Virus record (IMG/VR): IMGVR_UViG_3300009370_000045
Coordinates: 1-49,824 of that record
DNA length: 49,824 bases
Source of the DNA: a virus
Strand: one strand, 5' to 3'
The notes beneath the pieces are model-generated. The model ran no database searches, was not told where the DNA came from, and saw only the letters and a program-made list of their open reading frames with translations. The position numbers and the translations under genes are program-made. Below are positions 38,852 to 46,838 of this stretch, piece after piece; the stretch's first letter is position 1; the number at the start of each line of letters is the position of its first letter.

Positions 38852-39076
38852 TTACGATCTCCTCTTCTTTTTGGCGTGAATATGACCGGCGAGAGTGGCC
38901 AACACTGACCCCCCTGCCACGATTGCCCCTATAGGTGAAGGATTAGCCGCTAAAGCAGGGGCCGCTTCAGCCGCCGCTTCTCCTACGACACCAACAAGTT
39001 CCGCTGTCTCTCTTAACTGCGCAGAAGAGCAGGAAGTTAAAAGAAGCATTGGAGTCAGTAAAATAAATCTATACAT
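38852..39076 (-). CDS. Small lipoprotein
   Basis: 74 residues. The signal peptide ends in the lipobox LTSC (Cys16), followed by an Ala-rich helix and a second hydrophobic stretch (IGAIVAGGSVLATLAG), ending in KKKRRS. It would be lipidated and anchored in a membrane. An outer-membrane spanin-like role or surface/exclusion function is possible; an inner-membrane spanin partner is not seen. Confidence 0.7.
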   Translation of the reverse strand: MYRFILLTPMLLLTSCSSAQLRETAELVGVVGEAAAEAAPALAANPSPIGAIVAGGSVLATLAGHIHAKKKRRS

Positions 39077-39078
39077 GT

Positions 39079-39696
39079 TTACTTATTTCCTACGTTGTCT
39101 GGTAAATACACTCCGGGTTCTTCGCTGGATTTTTTAACTCCTCCCGGTTTATCAAAGTCCACAAAAAGCTCGTCTTGGGGGACAAGGTAATAGTGGAAGT
39201 TCTCACGCGGTGAGTAAGCCCATTCCTTCTTCTTGGCCTCTGTACCGGGTATCCAGCCCACTATGTAATAAGTAGGCGGGTGGAAGTCCCACATATACAT
39301 GCTGTATCCTACGACGAGCACATATTTGTCATAATCGCTGTCTTTCTTCCTGACCACTAACGAGTAGGTAGGTATTGTCGTACTTCGTACTTGGTACTCT
39401 AATACATCCGGTTGTTTGAATGTGTTGATACCGGCATTCCACTCCACGCCTAAAAACTTAGCAAAAGCTAATTCCGCTACAGCGCCTTCGATATCATTTT
39501 TCCACATACGAGCGGGATTGTGGGGCCGTTTGTGGTACTCAGGGCCTTTAGAAAATTGAAGAGATTGGACCCTTCTCTTGACGCCTATAGTGGCTGCGAA
39601 TTGCGCAGCGTTGTAGCTCAGAACAACTTTTGGACAGTCTTCTAAGGCTCTATATTCATCTGGATGAGTGGGGGCTGAATTCTTGTAGTAAGCCAT
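39079..39696 (-). CDS. PD-(D/E)XK-like protein, possible nuclease
   Basis: 205 residues. NDIEGAVAELAFAKFLGVEW gives an EGA-AE helix often seen in PD-(D/E)XK nucleases; KQPDVLEYQVRSTT would be the PD and the strand that normally holds E-x-K. In this protein Q-V-R replaces the usual acid/Lys pair, so activity is uncertain. The aromatic-rich C-terminus may bind DNA. Confidence 0.5.
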   Translation of the reverse strand: MAYYKNSAPTHPDEYRALEDCPKVVLSYNAAQFAATIGVKRRVQSLQFSKGPEYHKRPHNPARMWKNDIEGAVAELAFAKFLGVEWNAGINTFKQPDVLEYQVRSTTIPTYSLVVRKKDSDYDKYVLVVGYSMYMWDFHPPTYYIVGWIPGTEAKKKEWAYSPRENFHYYLVPQDELFVDFDKPGGVKKSSEEPGVYLPDNVGNK

Positions 39697-39700
39697 CGTG

Positions 39701-40648
39701 CTATTCTCTGTAAAATTCGAAGTATCGGTTAAGAATGTCTTTTGGGTGGTAAAAAGTTTCCATCCAATATCGAGATTCTATCCCGGCGCTTTGCAGTAAT
39801 TCTTTATCTCCGGTTACCCCATCTACCAGTTCTTTTAAGTTCTTCGGGTTGGCATTTAAAAAAGGAACTGTTTCAGAGCCCGTCGCTTCTTTTAGTATTT
39901 CAGAAGTAAAGTCGTCGTGAGAGCAGATACAGGCGGTCCCTTGACTAAGGAATTCTAAGCCGGATAGGTGATAGTACGGCGTTACTACCTCGTCTACCCC
40001 CAACACGCTTTTCCTTTTTCTGCGGAGACATTCTTCAAAAGAGACCTTAGTAATAACTTCTAGATCCACATCTTTACAGGCTCGTTCTACCTCGTCCACC
40101 CCTTTTTTGTTTACCACGGTTTGACTGCGTGTAGAGGGGCTAAACCCGACTTTATCGTCCCTTTCTTCCCAAGGTAACGGCGTATGGATCTCGTCGTCTA
40201 TTGAAACCAAGTTGGGCAAAATACGTAACTTGAACTTCTTAAAGAACTTATCTCTGTTCCAGCCCTGTCCTATGTGGGCCCATTTAACGTGTTTGTAGTC
40301 AGGCCTCGACCAGACCTGACCAAAAGGCCATATCTGAGCCCCGTGCCACTGGAACACCCACGTTTTAGATTTTAAAAGGTCCCAACGCTTCATGGTCCGG
40401 GCTGAAACATTTGCATTACAGTGGATCACGTCGGCCCACTCCAAGCATTCATTTACGTGGTCTGGGTTGTCTATTGAGTATTTCTTTAGCTGCTTCCCGT
40501 CCCGCTCTTGGAGGTACCAATCAAAAGGACCCACCTTGCGGATGAGGATTCTCGCTTCATGCTCGTCCGGGAAATAGTCGTTTACCAGCCGAGCTACTCG
40601 CGGGGTAACTCCAGCTAAAGGGGTATTACAGGCGTATACAATTTTCAT
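39701..40648 (-). CDS. GT-B-like glycosyltransferase
   Basis: 315 residues. KIVYACNTPLAGVTPRVARL opens a Rossmann half; WADVIHCNANVSART and WHGAQIWPFGQVW are the acceptor-side strands. The C-terminal half has VTPYYHLSGLEFLSQGTACICSHDD, the GT4 region that binds the nucleotide-sugar, but without the usual E-x7-E spacing being clear. Last gene of the sugar operon that starts at 44447. Confidence 0.75.
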   Translation of the reverse strand: MKIVYACNTPLAGVTPRVARLVNDYFPDEHEARILIRKVGPFDWYLQERDGKQLKKYSIDNPDHVNECLEWADVIHCNANVSARTMKRWDLLKSKTWVFQWHGAQIWPFGQVWSRPDYKHVKWAHIGQGWNRDKFFKKFKLRILPNLVSIDDEIHTPLPWEERDDKVGFSPSTRSQTVVNKKGVDEVERACKDVDLEVITKVSFEECLRRKRKSVLGVDEVVTPYYHLSGLEFLSQGTACICSHDDFTSEILKEATGSETVPFLNANPKNLKELVDGVTGDKELLQSAGIESRYWMETFYHPKDILNRYFEFYRE

Positions 40649-40650
40649 GC

Positions 40651-41622
40651 TTACTGCTCAGATACATAAACTGCTCCAGCGCAGCCTTCAAATATTTGAT
40701 AGGGGAAAAGAGGGCCCCAGAGACTCTCTATTTTGTCTTTCTGTTTCTGGAAGGAGGGGACTAAAAGGAACCCGGTTCCTCCGGCCCCGCAAAGTTTAAA
40801 CTGTTTTACTTCTTTTCCAACTTCCTCAAGGTCTTTTGATTCGTACCCCGGAAAGTAGTTACGCTTTAATTCGTTATGCTTCTGAACAGTTTCCCCCAAG
40901 CTCAGCCACAAGTGTCCCGCCACTCTGCTGCTGAACTCTTCGCAAAGTGAGATGCACTTCTTCCTGAACTGAGAGCCTCCTTTAAAGGCGCTAAGTATAG
41001 TATCCGAGTTTCTCCCTAAAAAATTATCGTCACCCCTCGGCACGTGCGGCCCGAAAAGGTAGAAGGATTTTTGCAGCTTATCCTTTTCATGGGCAGTTAA
41101 GCTCAACCGCCGTCCGCCTACAGATCCGTTAGGGGAGTACATGAAAAACCGAACCCCGCCAAAAGTAGATATGTAGGGGTCCTGCGGGCCGCATGATCTC
41201 CCCAGAATATCCATCTCAACTGAAGCCGCAGTCTCCGCTATTTCTTGCTGACTTTTGGGCTCCCCTGTCAGGCCGTACAAGGCGTACAAAGTAGCTACTG
41301 TTGTAGAGGCGCTAGAACCTAGCCCGCTCCCTACTCCCGGTATGTCGGAAAAAGTAAGAATCTCTACCCCGTTTTCAATCCCGCAGAGCTTCATACACTC
41401 TCGAATTATGTCGTGCTGGACTTCTTCTACAGAATCTACGATTTCTTTTTCTGTCCAAGTGACATATATCTTTTTGTCGTACCTTCTTTTGGCTATGCAG
41501 TAAACAAACTTGTCTATAGCAGCCGACACGGTCGCCCCCTCACCTCCGGGTAAGTCGGACCCTCCTCCGACGTAACCGATACGTAAAGGAGCCCTCGCTA
41601 TACTTATGTTATTGGACAGCAT
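40651..41622 (-). CDS. GHMP-type sugar kinase (HddA-like)
   Basis: 323 residues. RAPLRIGYVGGGSDLP is the HddA/fucokinase-type start; GVGSGLGSSAS is the GHMP ATP loop; KLCGAGGTGFLLV is the third GHMP motif. Closest in pattern to D-glycero-D-manno-heptose-7-phosphate 1-kinase, which makes a 1,7-bisphosphate for GDP-heptose. It would supply an activated sugar for the transferase encoded next to it. Confidence 0.85.
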   Translation of the reverse strand: MLSNNISIARAPLRIGYVGGGSDLPGGEGATVSAAIDKFVYCIAKRRYDKKIYVTWTEKEIVDSVEEVQHDIIRECMKLCGIENGVEILTFSDIPGVGSGLGSSASTTVATLYALYGLTGEPKSQQEIAETAASVEMDILGRSCGPQDPYISTFGGVRFFMYSPNGSVGGRRLSLTAHEKDKLQKSFYLFGPHVPRGDDNFLGRNSDTILSAFKGGSQFRKKCISLCEEFSSRVAGHLWLSLGETVQKHNELKRNYFPGYESKDLEEVGKEVKQFKLCGAGGTGFLLVPSFQKQKDKIESLWGPLFPYQIFEGCAGAVYVSEQ

Positions 41623-41815
41623 CTTTTGTATGTCTTTCCGTAAGCTGAGTAATTAACTTTAAAAAAGTATCTGTTAAAACGGACTGATCTTCTTCGGTCG
41701 TCACTTCAGCAGGGTCAAACATGAATTGACCTACTTCTTCCGGAGGGAGGAAGGTCCCTACTTCGTCGCCCTCTTTTAAATTGGCGTATACGGCAGCGTG
41801 AATTTTTATCAGCAT
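41609..41815 (-). CDS. Hypothetical protein in sugar operon
   Basis: 68 residues, overlapping both neighbours by 7 and 14 bases. An N-terminal strand (LIKIHAAVYANL) and an acidic segment with a final helix. Function not recognised. Confidence 0.65.
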   Translation of the reverse strand: MLIKIHAAVYANLKEGDEVGTFLPPEEVGQFMFDPAEVTTEEDQSVLTDTFLKLITQLTERHTKDAVQ

Positions 41816-42690
41816 AAGAATTTATTTATCTCTGTAACGGACGATTCTGCAGAAGCTATCTTTTCTATTTCCGAATAAGAGATACTTTCAAACGGTAAGT
41901 TCTGTTTATCCGAGTGCGGACTTCCGTTGAAAACTTTAAATCCGGGTATCTGGAATTGGGCGAGGCTTTTTAATTGCCATTCAAAGGAGGCGTTTACCCC
42001 TTTAGCAGTTACGGGAACAGAGTCTATGTAGGTCTGACCTCCGGGTTTACAAAGGTCCATGCCTATCACGTAAGCAGAATCGCATCCCAATTTCCACGCA
42101 GCTACGAGGGCGGCAGTAGTAGACGGAGCGGAGTTACGCGGTGGTATAGCCCCTTCTTCTTCCCATTTATGGATAAACGCTGATCTTATTTTGGTCGTCC
42201 ACCCGTTCATTTCTCGCCACATAAATCTAAAAGCTGTCCGGGCGTTCCACAGAAAAGACGAGTCCGTTGGGTACCGCTGGTCAAAGAACCAGTTCATATA
42301 ATTACACTCAGCCATTTCCCATAAGTAAGGCTTAAAGTTAAACCCGGCAGAGTTGACGGCTATAGTTAACAGGCCAGAGAACTTAGTAAGGTCTACTTCC
42401 ATGGCACTGGGGCCGGGGCATACGATAAACGCAGGCTTACCGGAGAAAGCACCTTCGAGCACGTCAGATCGGTAATACGGGTGAGAAAAAGGAGAGGACA
42501 CCTTGTCTTCTATGCACTTAGCGTCTGTGCCGCTTTTCTGCGGAAGCAGGAAAGACTCCCCGCAGCACTTTTTTGTGCATTTCTTTACCCATACATCAAT
42601 GTCATACATCCCTTTTTTCTTCCACCGCTCTTCGTCGCCATCGGGGAAGTAAGTGTACGGCATTACGTACTTAGGGCGTTTTTTATACAT
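41809..42690 (-). CDS. MAF/DUF115-like protein, glycan-linked
   Basis: 293 residues from ATG 42690, which overlaps the NeuB stop; a longer in-frame start at 42729 is possible. KPAFIVCPGPSAMEVDLTKF, LLTIAVNSAGFNFKPYLWEM and AYVIGMDLCKPGGQTYID are the three conserved blocks of this superfamily, whose MAF members attach nonulosonic acids to flagellin. The last block is followed by FNGSPHSDKQNLPF. It pairs with the gene at 43539. Confidence 0.75.
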   Translation of the reverse strand: MYKKRPKYVMPYTYFPDGDEERWKKKGMYDIDVWVKKCTKKCCGESFLLPQKSGTDAKCIEDKVSSPFSHPYYRSDVLEGAFSGKPAFIVCPGPSAMEVDLTKFSGLLTIAVNSAGFNFKPYLWEMAECNYMNWFFDQRYPTDSSFLWNARTAFRFMWREMNGWTTKIRSAFIHKWEEEGAIPPRNSAPSTTAALVAAWKLGCDSAYVIGMDLCKPGGQTYIDSVPVTAKGVNASFEWQLKSLAQFQIPGFKVFNGSPHSDKQNLPFESISYSEIEKIASAESSVTEINKFLC

Positions 42691-43546
42691 CGTCTCTGAA
42701 ATAGGGGACGGGGTTTTTTTCGTCGCCATATAAGACCTTGTCGTATTCGCCTAGAATCTCTTCGGTTTGCTTAACGTCCCTAACCAGCCTCTTCAGCCCC
42801 TGAGGCTCCACAGAAGCAGCTTGGTCAGCGCCGTACAAAGCTCTGTCTAAAGTTATATGTCGTTCGATGTAATCTGCGCCCAGAGCCGCCGCGACGACAG
42901 AAGGCATTAAGCTTATTTCGTGCCCGGAATACCCGATCCCTTTGCAGTGCTTGAAGACGTTACCGTCCAGATATTCCACTTTCAATAAGTGGATAAAATT
43001 AAGGTTAAGTCTTTCTATCGGAGCAGGGTAGTTCGGGACGCAGTGCATTACCACATAAGGGCATTTAGCTTCTTCGAATATTTTAGTGCACTCAAAGATG
43101 TCTTCTAAAGTTTCAAAGAGACCGGTTGAAAGAAATGTGAAGATACCTTGCTCTGCGGTTTCCTCGACAAACTTTTTACGCAGCGCCATAGCAGAGGCAA
43201 CTTTGTTAAAGGGTCTCTGGGTAAACATAGAATCTAGGCGTCTAAGGCTTACAAGGTCAAAGCAGGACGCTGACCAGCCAATTCCTAAATTCCTGCAAAA
43301 CTCGTCTAAATCCAAAAAGTCGTTCCAGCTTAACTCCCGCCCCCGCACTTTATCTTCGATAGTGTTTCCCCAAGGAGAGTCGCAAGGGTTCTTAAGTTCT
43401 TCTTCTGTGTAACAGTACTCTATTTCTCTTTTCTGAAATTTAACCCAGTCACAGCCAGCGTCGTATGCGGCTTTTATAAGCATCTTTGCTTTATCGAGAT
43501 CACCGTTATGGTTGATACCGATTTCCGCAATAACATGTTTAGGCAT
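42683..43546 (-). CDS. NeuB-like nonulosonic acid synthase, lacking SAF domain
   Basis: 287 residues. AEIGINHNGDLDKAKMLI, WVKFQKREI, ASCFD, FLSTGLFETLED, MHCVPNYPAP, GYSGHE and ADYIERHITLDR are the NeuB TIM-barrel motifs, for condensing PEP with an N-acetyl hexosamine. Family members usually run about 340 residues with a C-terminal SAF (antifreeze-like) domain; this one stops before it. The active-site Arg supplied by that domain is therefore missing or replaced. It lies between two DUF115 genes. Confidence 0.9.
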   Translation of the reverse strand: MPKHVIAEIGINHNGDLDKAKMLIKAAYDAGCDWVKFQKREIEYCYTEEELKNPCDSPWGNTIEDKVRGRELSWNDFLDLDEFCRNLGIGWSASCFDLVSLRRLDSMFTQRPFNKVASAMALRKKFVEETAEQGIFTFLSTGLFETLEDIFECTKIFEEAKCPYVVMHCVPNYPAPIERLNLNFIHLLKVEYLDGNVFKHCKGIGYSGHEISLMPSVVAAALGADYIERHITLDRALYGADQAASVEPQGLKRLVRDVKQTEEILGEYDKVLYGDEKNPVPYFRDDV

Positions 43547-44447
43547 TTAAAATTTTCCCGATAGAAGTTGGTGGTTCCGAAGAAGAAGCTATTTTCTCTA
43601 TTTCTTTGTAGTCCATATATTTAAAAGGTAAGTTTAGCGTTTTTGAATGGGGACTTCCGTTATATATCTGCATATCTGGAATTGAAAATTGCCGTAACGC
43701 CTTTATCTGGCCGTCAAAAGAGTTCGTAGCGCCTCTTTGTGTGTGAGGGACCCCTTTTGCATAAGGCTTGTCTTTGGGACGAGAGAGGTCCATGCCTAAA
43801 ATGAACGCTCTCGCGCAGCCCATTTGCCAAGCGGTTACCAATGCGTTAGTTATACAAACTGCCGGTGTCAGGATAGGAACCAATTTATTTTCTTCCCACC
43901 TTATTACAACCGAAGGGCCGATGTCCACGTGGTCACCGCGTACCAACACAGCGGCTCTCGCTGAGAGAACAAAGTTCTTCTTAGCGGGTATTGAGATTTT
44001 AGATCTGTTTCTCTTATGCTTCTCATGTTCTTGGAGGAGCCAGATCGCGTATCCTGTTTCACACATGACCCACAAATACGGATCAACTTTAAAACCTGCT
44101 GAATTAGAAGCCAGAGTCAGACGGTCTTCAAATGCTGAAATGTCTACGTCGGACAAACTGGGACCGGGGCAGAAAATAAAAGCATCCTTACCCTTGTACT
44201 GGTCTACTATTTTTTCGCAATCGTGGTAGGGGTTTTTGAAATTACCCATCGCGGCCATCAACCGTCGACAGCGCTTATTTAAAAAGTATTTATTACCTCC
44301 GAATTCCCTGCAATGGGCTTCCCGGTAATAATCTTCGTCTATTTTTCCGTTGGGATGGAACCACGGCTCATTCTTAGGTTTCGAATTCCTAAGATCGACA
44401 ACGTCGTCCGTTTCCCACATTTTAAAATCTAATTTGTAGGTCTTCAT
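43539..44447 (-). CDS. MAF/DUF115-like protein, glycan-linked
   Basis: 302 residues. KDAFIFCPGPSLSDVDISAF, LTLASNSAGFKVDPYLWVMC and AFILGMDLSRPKDKPYAKGV are the same three blocks as in the protein at 41809, and both end NGSPHS-LNLPF. An N-terminal extension of about 90 residues is basic and Cys/His containing. First gene of the leftward sugar operon. Confidence 0.75.
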   Translation of the reverse strand: MKTYKLDFKMWETDDVVDLRNSKPKNEPWFHPNGKIDEDYYREAHCREFGGNKYFLNKRCRRLMAAMGNFKNPYHDCEKIVDQYKGKDAFIFCPGPSLSDVDISAFEDRLTLASNSAGFKVDPYLWVMCETGYAIWLLQEHEKHKRNRSKISIPAKKNFVLSARAAVLVRGDHVDIGPSVVIRWEENKLVPILTPAVCITNALVTAWQMGCARAFILGMDLSRPKDKPYAKGVPHTQRGATNSFDGQIKALRQFSIPDMQIYNGSPHSKTLNLPFKYMDYKEIEKIASSSEPPTSIGKILNA

Positions 44448-44489
44448 ACACAGACGACAAGAAACGCAACTTTATCCGCGCCTCTTATC

Positions 44490-44789
44490 TCAGTAAGAAC
44501 TATTCTTCCTCGGCCACATACCATTAGGCACGGGTCGACTCGAAGTTGTAGGATCTGGGTTAATATTTGGAATATGTCTAGCTTTACCGGCGGGTGTAAG
44601 GTTCCCGTCGTGAGCTACAGAATTGTCGTGAGGTCTTCCGCAAGAATAACGGTCATAGTTCAACTTATCGGGTTCAGCCGTAAAGTCGGCTGATCCGAAT
44701 TTTGCCTCTTTTCGGTAATTAACGTCTATTTGGGCCTGTCTCTCACCGGCAGGGGTGTAAGGGTATTGCTTCCCATTAACTTCTGGCAT
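44490..44789 (-). CDS. Hypothetical protein, Pro/Asn-rich
   Basis: 99 residues. PYTPAGERQAQIDVN, LTPAGKARHIPNINPDPTT and a final PRKNSSY suggest an extended, flexible polypeptide with little hydrophobic core, such as a linker or minor virion protein. Function not recognised. Confidence 0.65.
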   Translation of the reverse strand: MPEVNGKQYPYTPAGERQAQIDVNYRKEAKFGSADFTAEPDKLNYDRYSCGRPHDNSVAHDGNLTPAGKARHIPNINPDPTTSSRPVPNGMWPRKNSSY

Positions 44790-44791
44790 AA

Positions 44792-44920
44792 CTATTTCCT
44801 TTTTTTCTTCTTACTGACCTTTACCTTAGGCAGCTTCATTATCCCGCCTGAAACTCCTGCCCCTACAAAAGAGAAAGGGCGGCCATTTCCTATCCAACTG
44901 AACGATCTAACTTTTAACAT
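44792..44920 (-). CDS. Small basic protein, 42 residues
   Basis: A short frame between two late genes. ATG 44920 follows GGAGA at a longish distance. It has a Gly-rich centre (GRPFSFVGAGVSGGIM) and a strongly basic C-terminus (VKVSKKKKRK) similar in character to the end of the 82-residue protein at 23263. Low-confidence gene. Confidence 0.5.
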   Translation of the reverse strand: MLKVRSFSWIGNGRPFSFVGAGVSGGIMKLPKVKVSKKKKRK

Positions 44921-44965
44921 TATATCAACTGTCTCCGGGATAATAAGACCTTAAAAGAAAAGTAA

Positions 44966-46075
44966 TTATTGATCGTAGGTAGTGGCCTTCTCATACACGC
45001 CAAGGTAATGAGGCCTTAAAAGTAGTGTCATGGTCAATCCCGTCGGGGGGTCGGTAGACAACTGTCCAGCTTGGTTGTCTGTTATGGCTGGCTGGACAAA
45101 ATCTCCGGCGCTTAACTGGCATGGGGGGTCTAACGCGCTTAGGGTGTGGAGTTCCATGTCGTGGTCCAGAATCACGGGACCATTCAGGATCTGCCCATCG
45201 TCAATGTTCGGAGTTGAGATGCCGTCTTGGTGCTGCCCCTTAAAGAGGTCCAGCCTGTACCCGTCCGTTACTGTCTGGGAACCTGTTGTCTCACACATGA
45301 CGTAAGCCTTGGTGACTTCACAGTCCCAAGGAATGATGAACCCTCCGACAGTAGGAACGAACCCCTCAGTATTCATTTTGGGGGTGACGTTGTTATAAGA
45401 CCATGCAAGTGGGTCTTGGAGGTTAATCGTCAAGGGGTGTTCAAATTCGTATACTCTTTTGAACGCATCGGCAGCCGGTAAGACCGGCGCTTCGCGCCTC
45501 AACTGAGAAACCGTATACGTGGAGGAGGCTTTTGTATACTTGAAGGTGTACAAGAGGAGGTCCATGCCAGCCTCTTCATAGTCGGTACCAGTTGGAGGCA
45601 CCTTAGCCACTACATACTCCAAGTTCGGGGAGCCGACTGACGACACTCCAACGCATATGTCGTAGGTACCGTCGACGCTTACCAAACTCGTCAATGTCGT
45701 GGTAGAAGCGTCAGAACTTGTGTACCACCGAACCTGCGTCCCCGCCTCAATAAAAGCGCAGTGGGACTCACCCGCCAAAGACGGGTGGGAGATTGTCATA
45801 GTTTCGTGATCGGTGCTGAACGCGACATTGAACGCATCTTCACCTACCACGCCGCCGGTAGGTCTGCTCGGACCTTGCGTTCCGGGGTCTATCAGCTTAA
45901 AGAGATGGCCGAAGTTAGTAGAACCAGTAAGGCTAGGGGTACCTCCGAAACTGCCCCCTAGTTCTGTTTGGATCTGCTGGAAAGCAGTATTGATAGAAGA
46001 AAAATTGGTATTTAGCTCACTCGCGTAACCAGTGGTAGTTAAGGAAGTGGTTAAAGTTGGGGCAGTAAAAGCCAT
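44966..46075 (-). CDS. Tail-fibre-like or structural protein
   Basis: 369 residues. The N-terminus (APTLTTSLTTTGYASELNTN followed by FSSINTAFQQIQTEL) resembles tail-fibre/neck attachment regions; the rest is beta-rich with Gly, Thr, Pro and ends in a polar segment. It is encoded directly after baseplate proteins. Assigned by position and composition. Confidence 0.6.
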   Translation of the reverse strand: MAFTAPTLTTSLTTTGYASELNTNFSSINTAFQQIQTELGGSFGGTPSLTGSTNFGHLFKLIDPGTQGPSRPTGGVVGEDAFNVAFSTDHETMTISHPSLAGESHCAFIEAGTQVRWYTSSDASTTTLTSLVSVDGTYDICVGVSSVGSPNLEYVVAKVPPTGTDYEEAGMDLLLYTFKYTKASSTYTVSQLRREAPVLPAADAFKRVYEFEHPLTINLQDPLAWSYNNVTPKMNTEGFVPTVGGFIIPWDCEVTKAYVMCETTGSQTVTDGYRLDLFKGQHQDGISTPNIDDGQILNGPVILDHDMELHTLSALDPPCQLSAGDFVQPAITDNQAGQLSTDPPTGLTMTLLLRPHYLGVYEKATTYDQ

Positions 46076-46087
46076 TCGTTTAATCCT

Positions 46088-46708
46088 TTATGAAGATGAT
46101 ACCCACTGGGGGTCATTTCCGTTCAGAGGGGTCGTACCAAATTCAAACTGTTCTCCCCCGAACTCAGTTAAGTCGTTGCTCCACGTGTAGTTCCTAGTTA
46201 CGCCCGTAACCGATGTTGGGTCCGTAATAGAGTACCCAAAACCATCTTCGTAAGTAAGGTCTTCTGTCTGTATCAAGTTCTGCATAAACAGGAACTCTAA
46301 GTCGTTGTAGGAGTAGGTTTTATAGCGAATGTCCGGGAGCCTGACATTGCTTCTCGCTATTATACTAATTCTTCCGGCTTCATTCCGTTCTAAAAGAACG
46401 GGAACATTCATGTCAGCTACCGCTCCTACGGCCCACTGAGAAATCACAACATTCTTCAGAAGTCCCCATTGCGGCTCTATGACATCGTCAGAGTTCACGA
46501 ACCCTTTGAAGTCAGATCCTCCGAATTGCTGGATATCAACTCTTACATCCGCCACCCATTCCATATGGGCCTGAGTATCGGTGTCGCCTTGGTCTATATA
46601 CCGAGGGACGGTTACAGTTATACCAATGAAGCGGCTCCGGTGCCTCCAAAGTTCCTTGTAGGCTATCTCCCTGACTATACTAAAGGTTCTACCGGAGCCC
46701 GATGGCAT
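46088..46708 (-). CDS. Tail or baseplate structural protein
   Basis: 206 residues, RBS GGGGGAAT. Mixed beta composition with VTVPRYIDQGDTDTQAHMEW and DIRYKTYSYNDLEFLFMQNL. No enzyme motif. It is adjacent to the hub-like gene with a small membrane protein between them. Precise role unknown. Confidence 0.6.
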   Translation of the reverse strand: MPSGSGRTFSIVREIAYKELWRHRSRFIGITVTVPRYIDQGDTDTQAHMEWVADVRVDIQQFGGSDFKGFVNSDDVIEPQWGLLKNVVISQWAVGAVADMNVPVLLERNEAGRISIIARSNVRLPDIRYKTYSYNDLEFLFMQNLIQTEDLTYEDGFGYSITDPTSVTGVTRNYTWSNDLTEFGGEQFEFGTTPLNGNDPQWVSSS

Positions 46709-46709
46709 A

Positions 46710-46838
46710 CTATTCCCCCCGCCACCCGAACCAAGTCCGGGTAAAAAATATAGGCGTCACGCACATGGCAAGGGCTAACGCCGGTAGGAAAAAAACTACT
46801 TTAAATAGGCCCTTCATAATTTTAGTCTCTGTATCCAT
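46710..46838 (-). CDS. 42-residue single-pass membrane protein
   Basis: ATG 46838 shares a base with the preceding stop (TGATG). Hydrophobic segment about 11-33 (LFKVVFFLPALALAMCVTPI), then a short basic end with two Trp. Its position inside the tail operon could fit a small holin, spanin or tail-tip membrane protein. Confidence 0.6.
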   Translation of the reverse strand: MDTETKIMKGLFKVVFFLPALALAMCVTPIFFTRTWFGWRGE

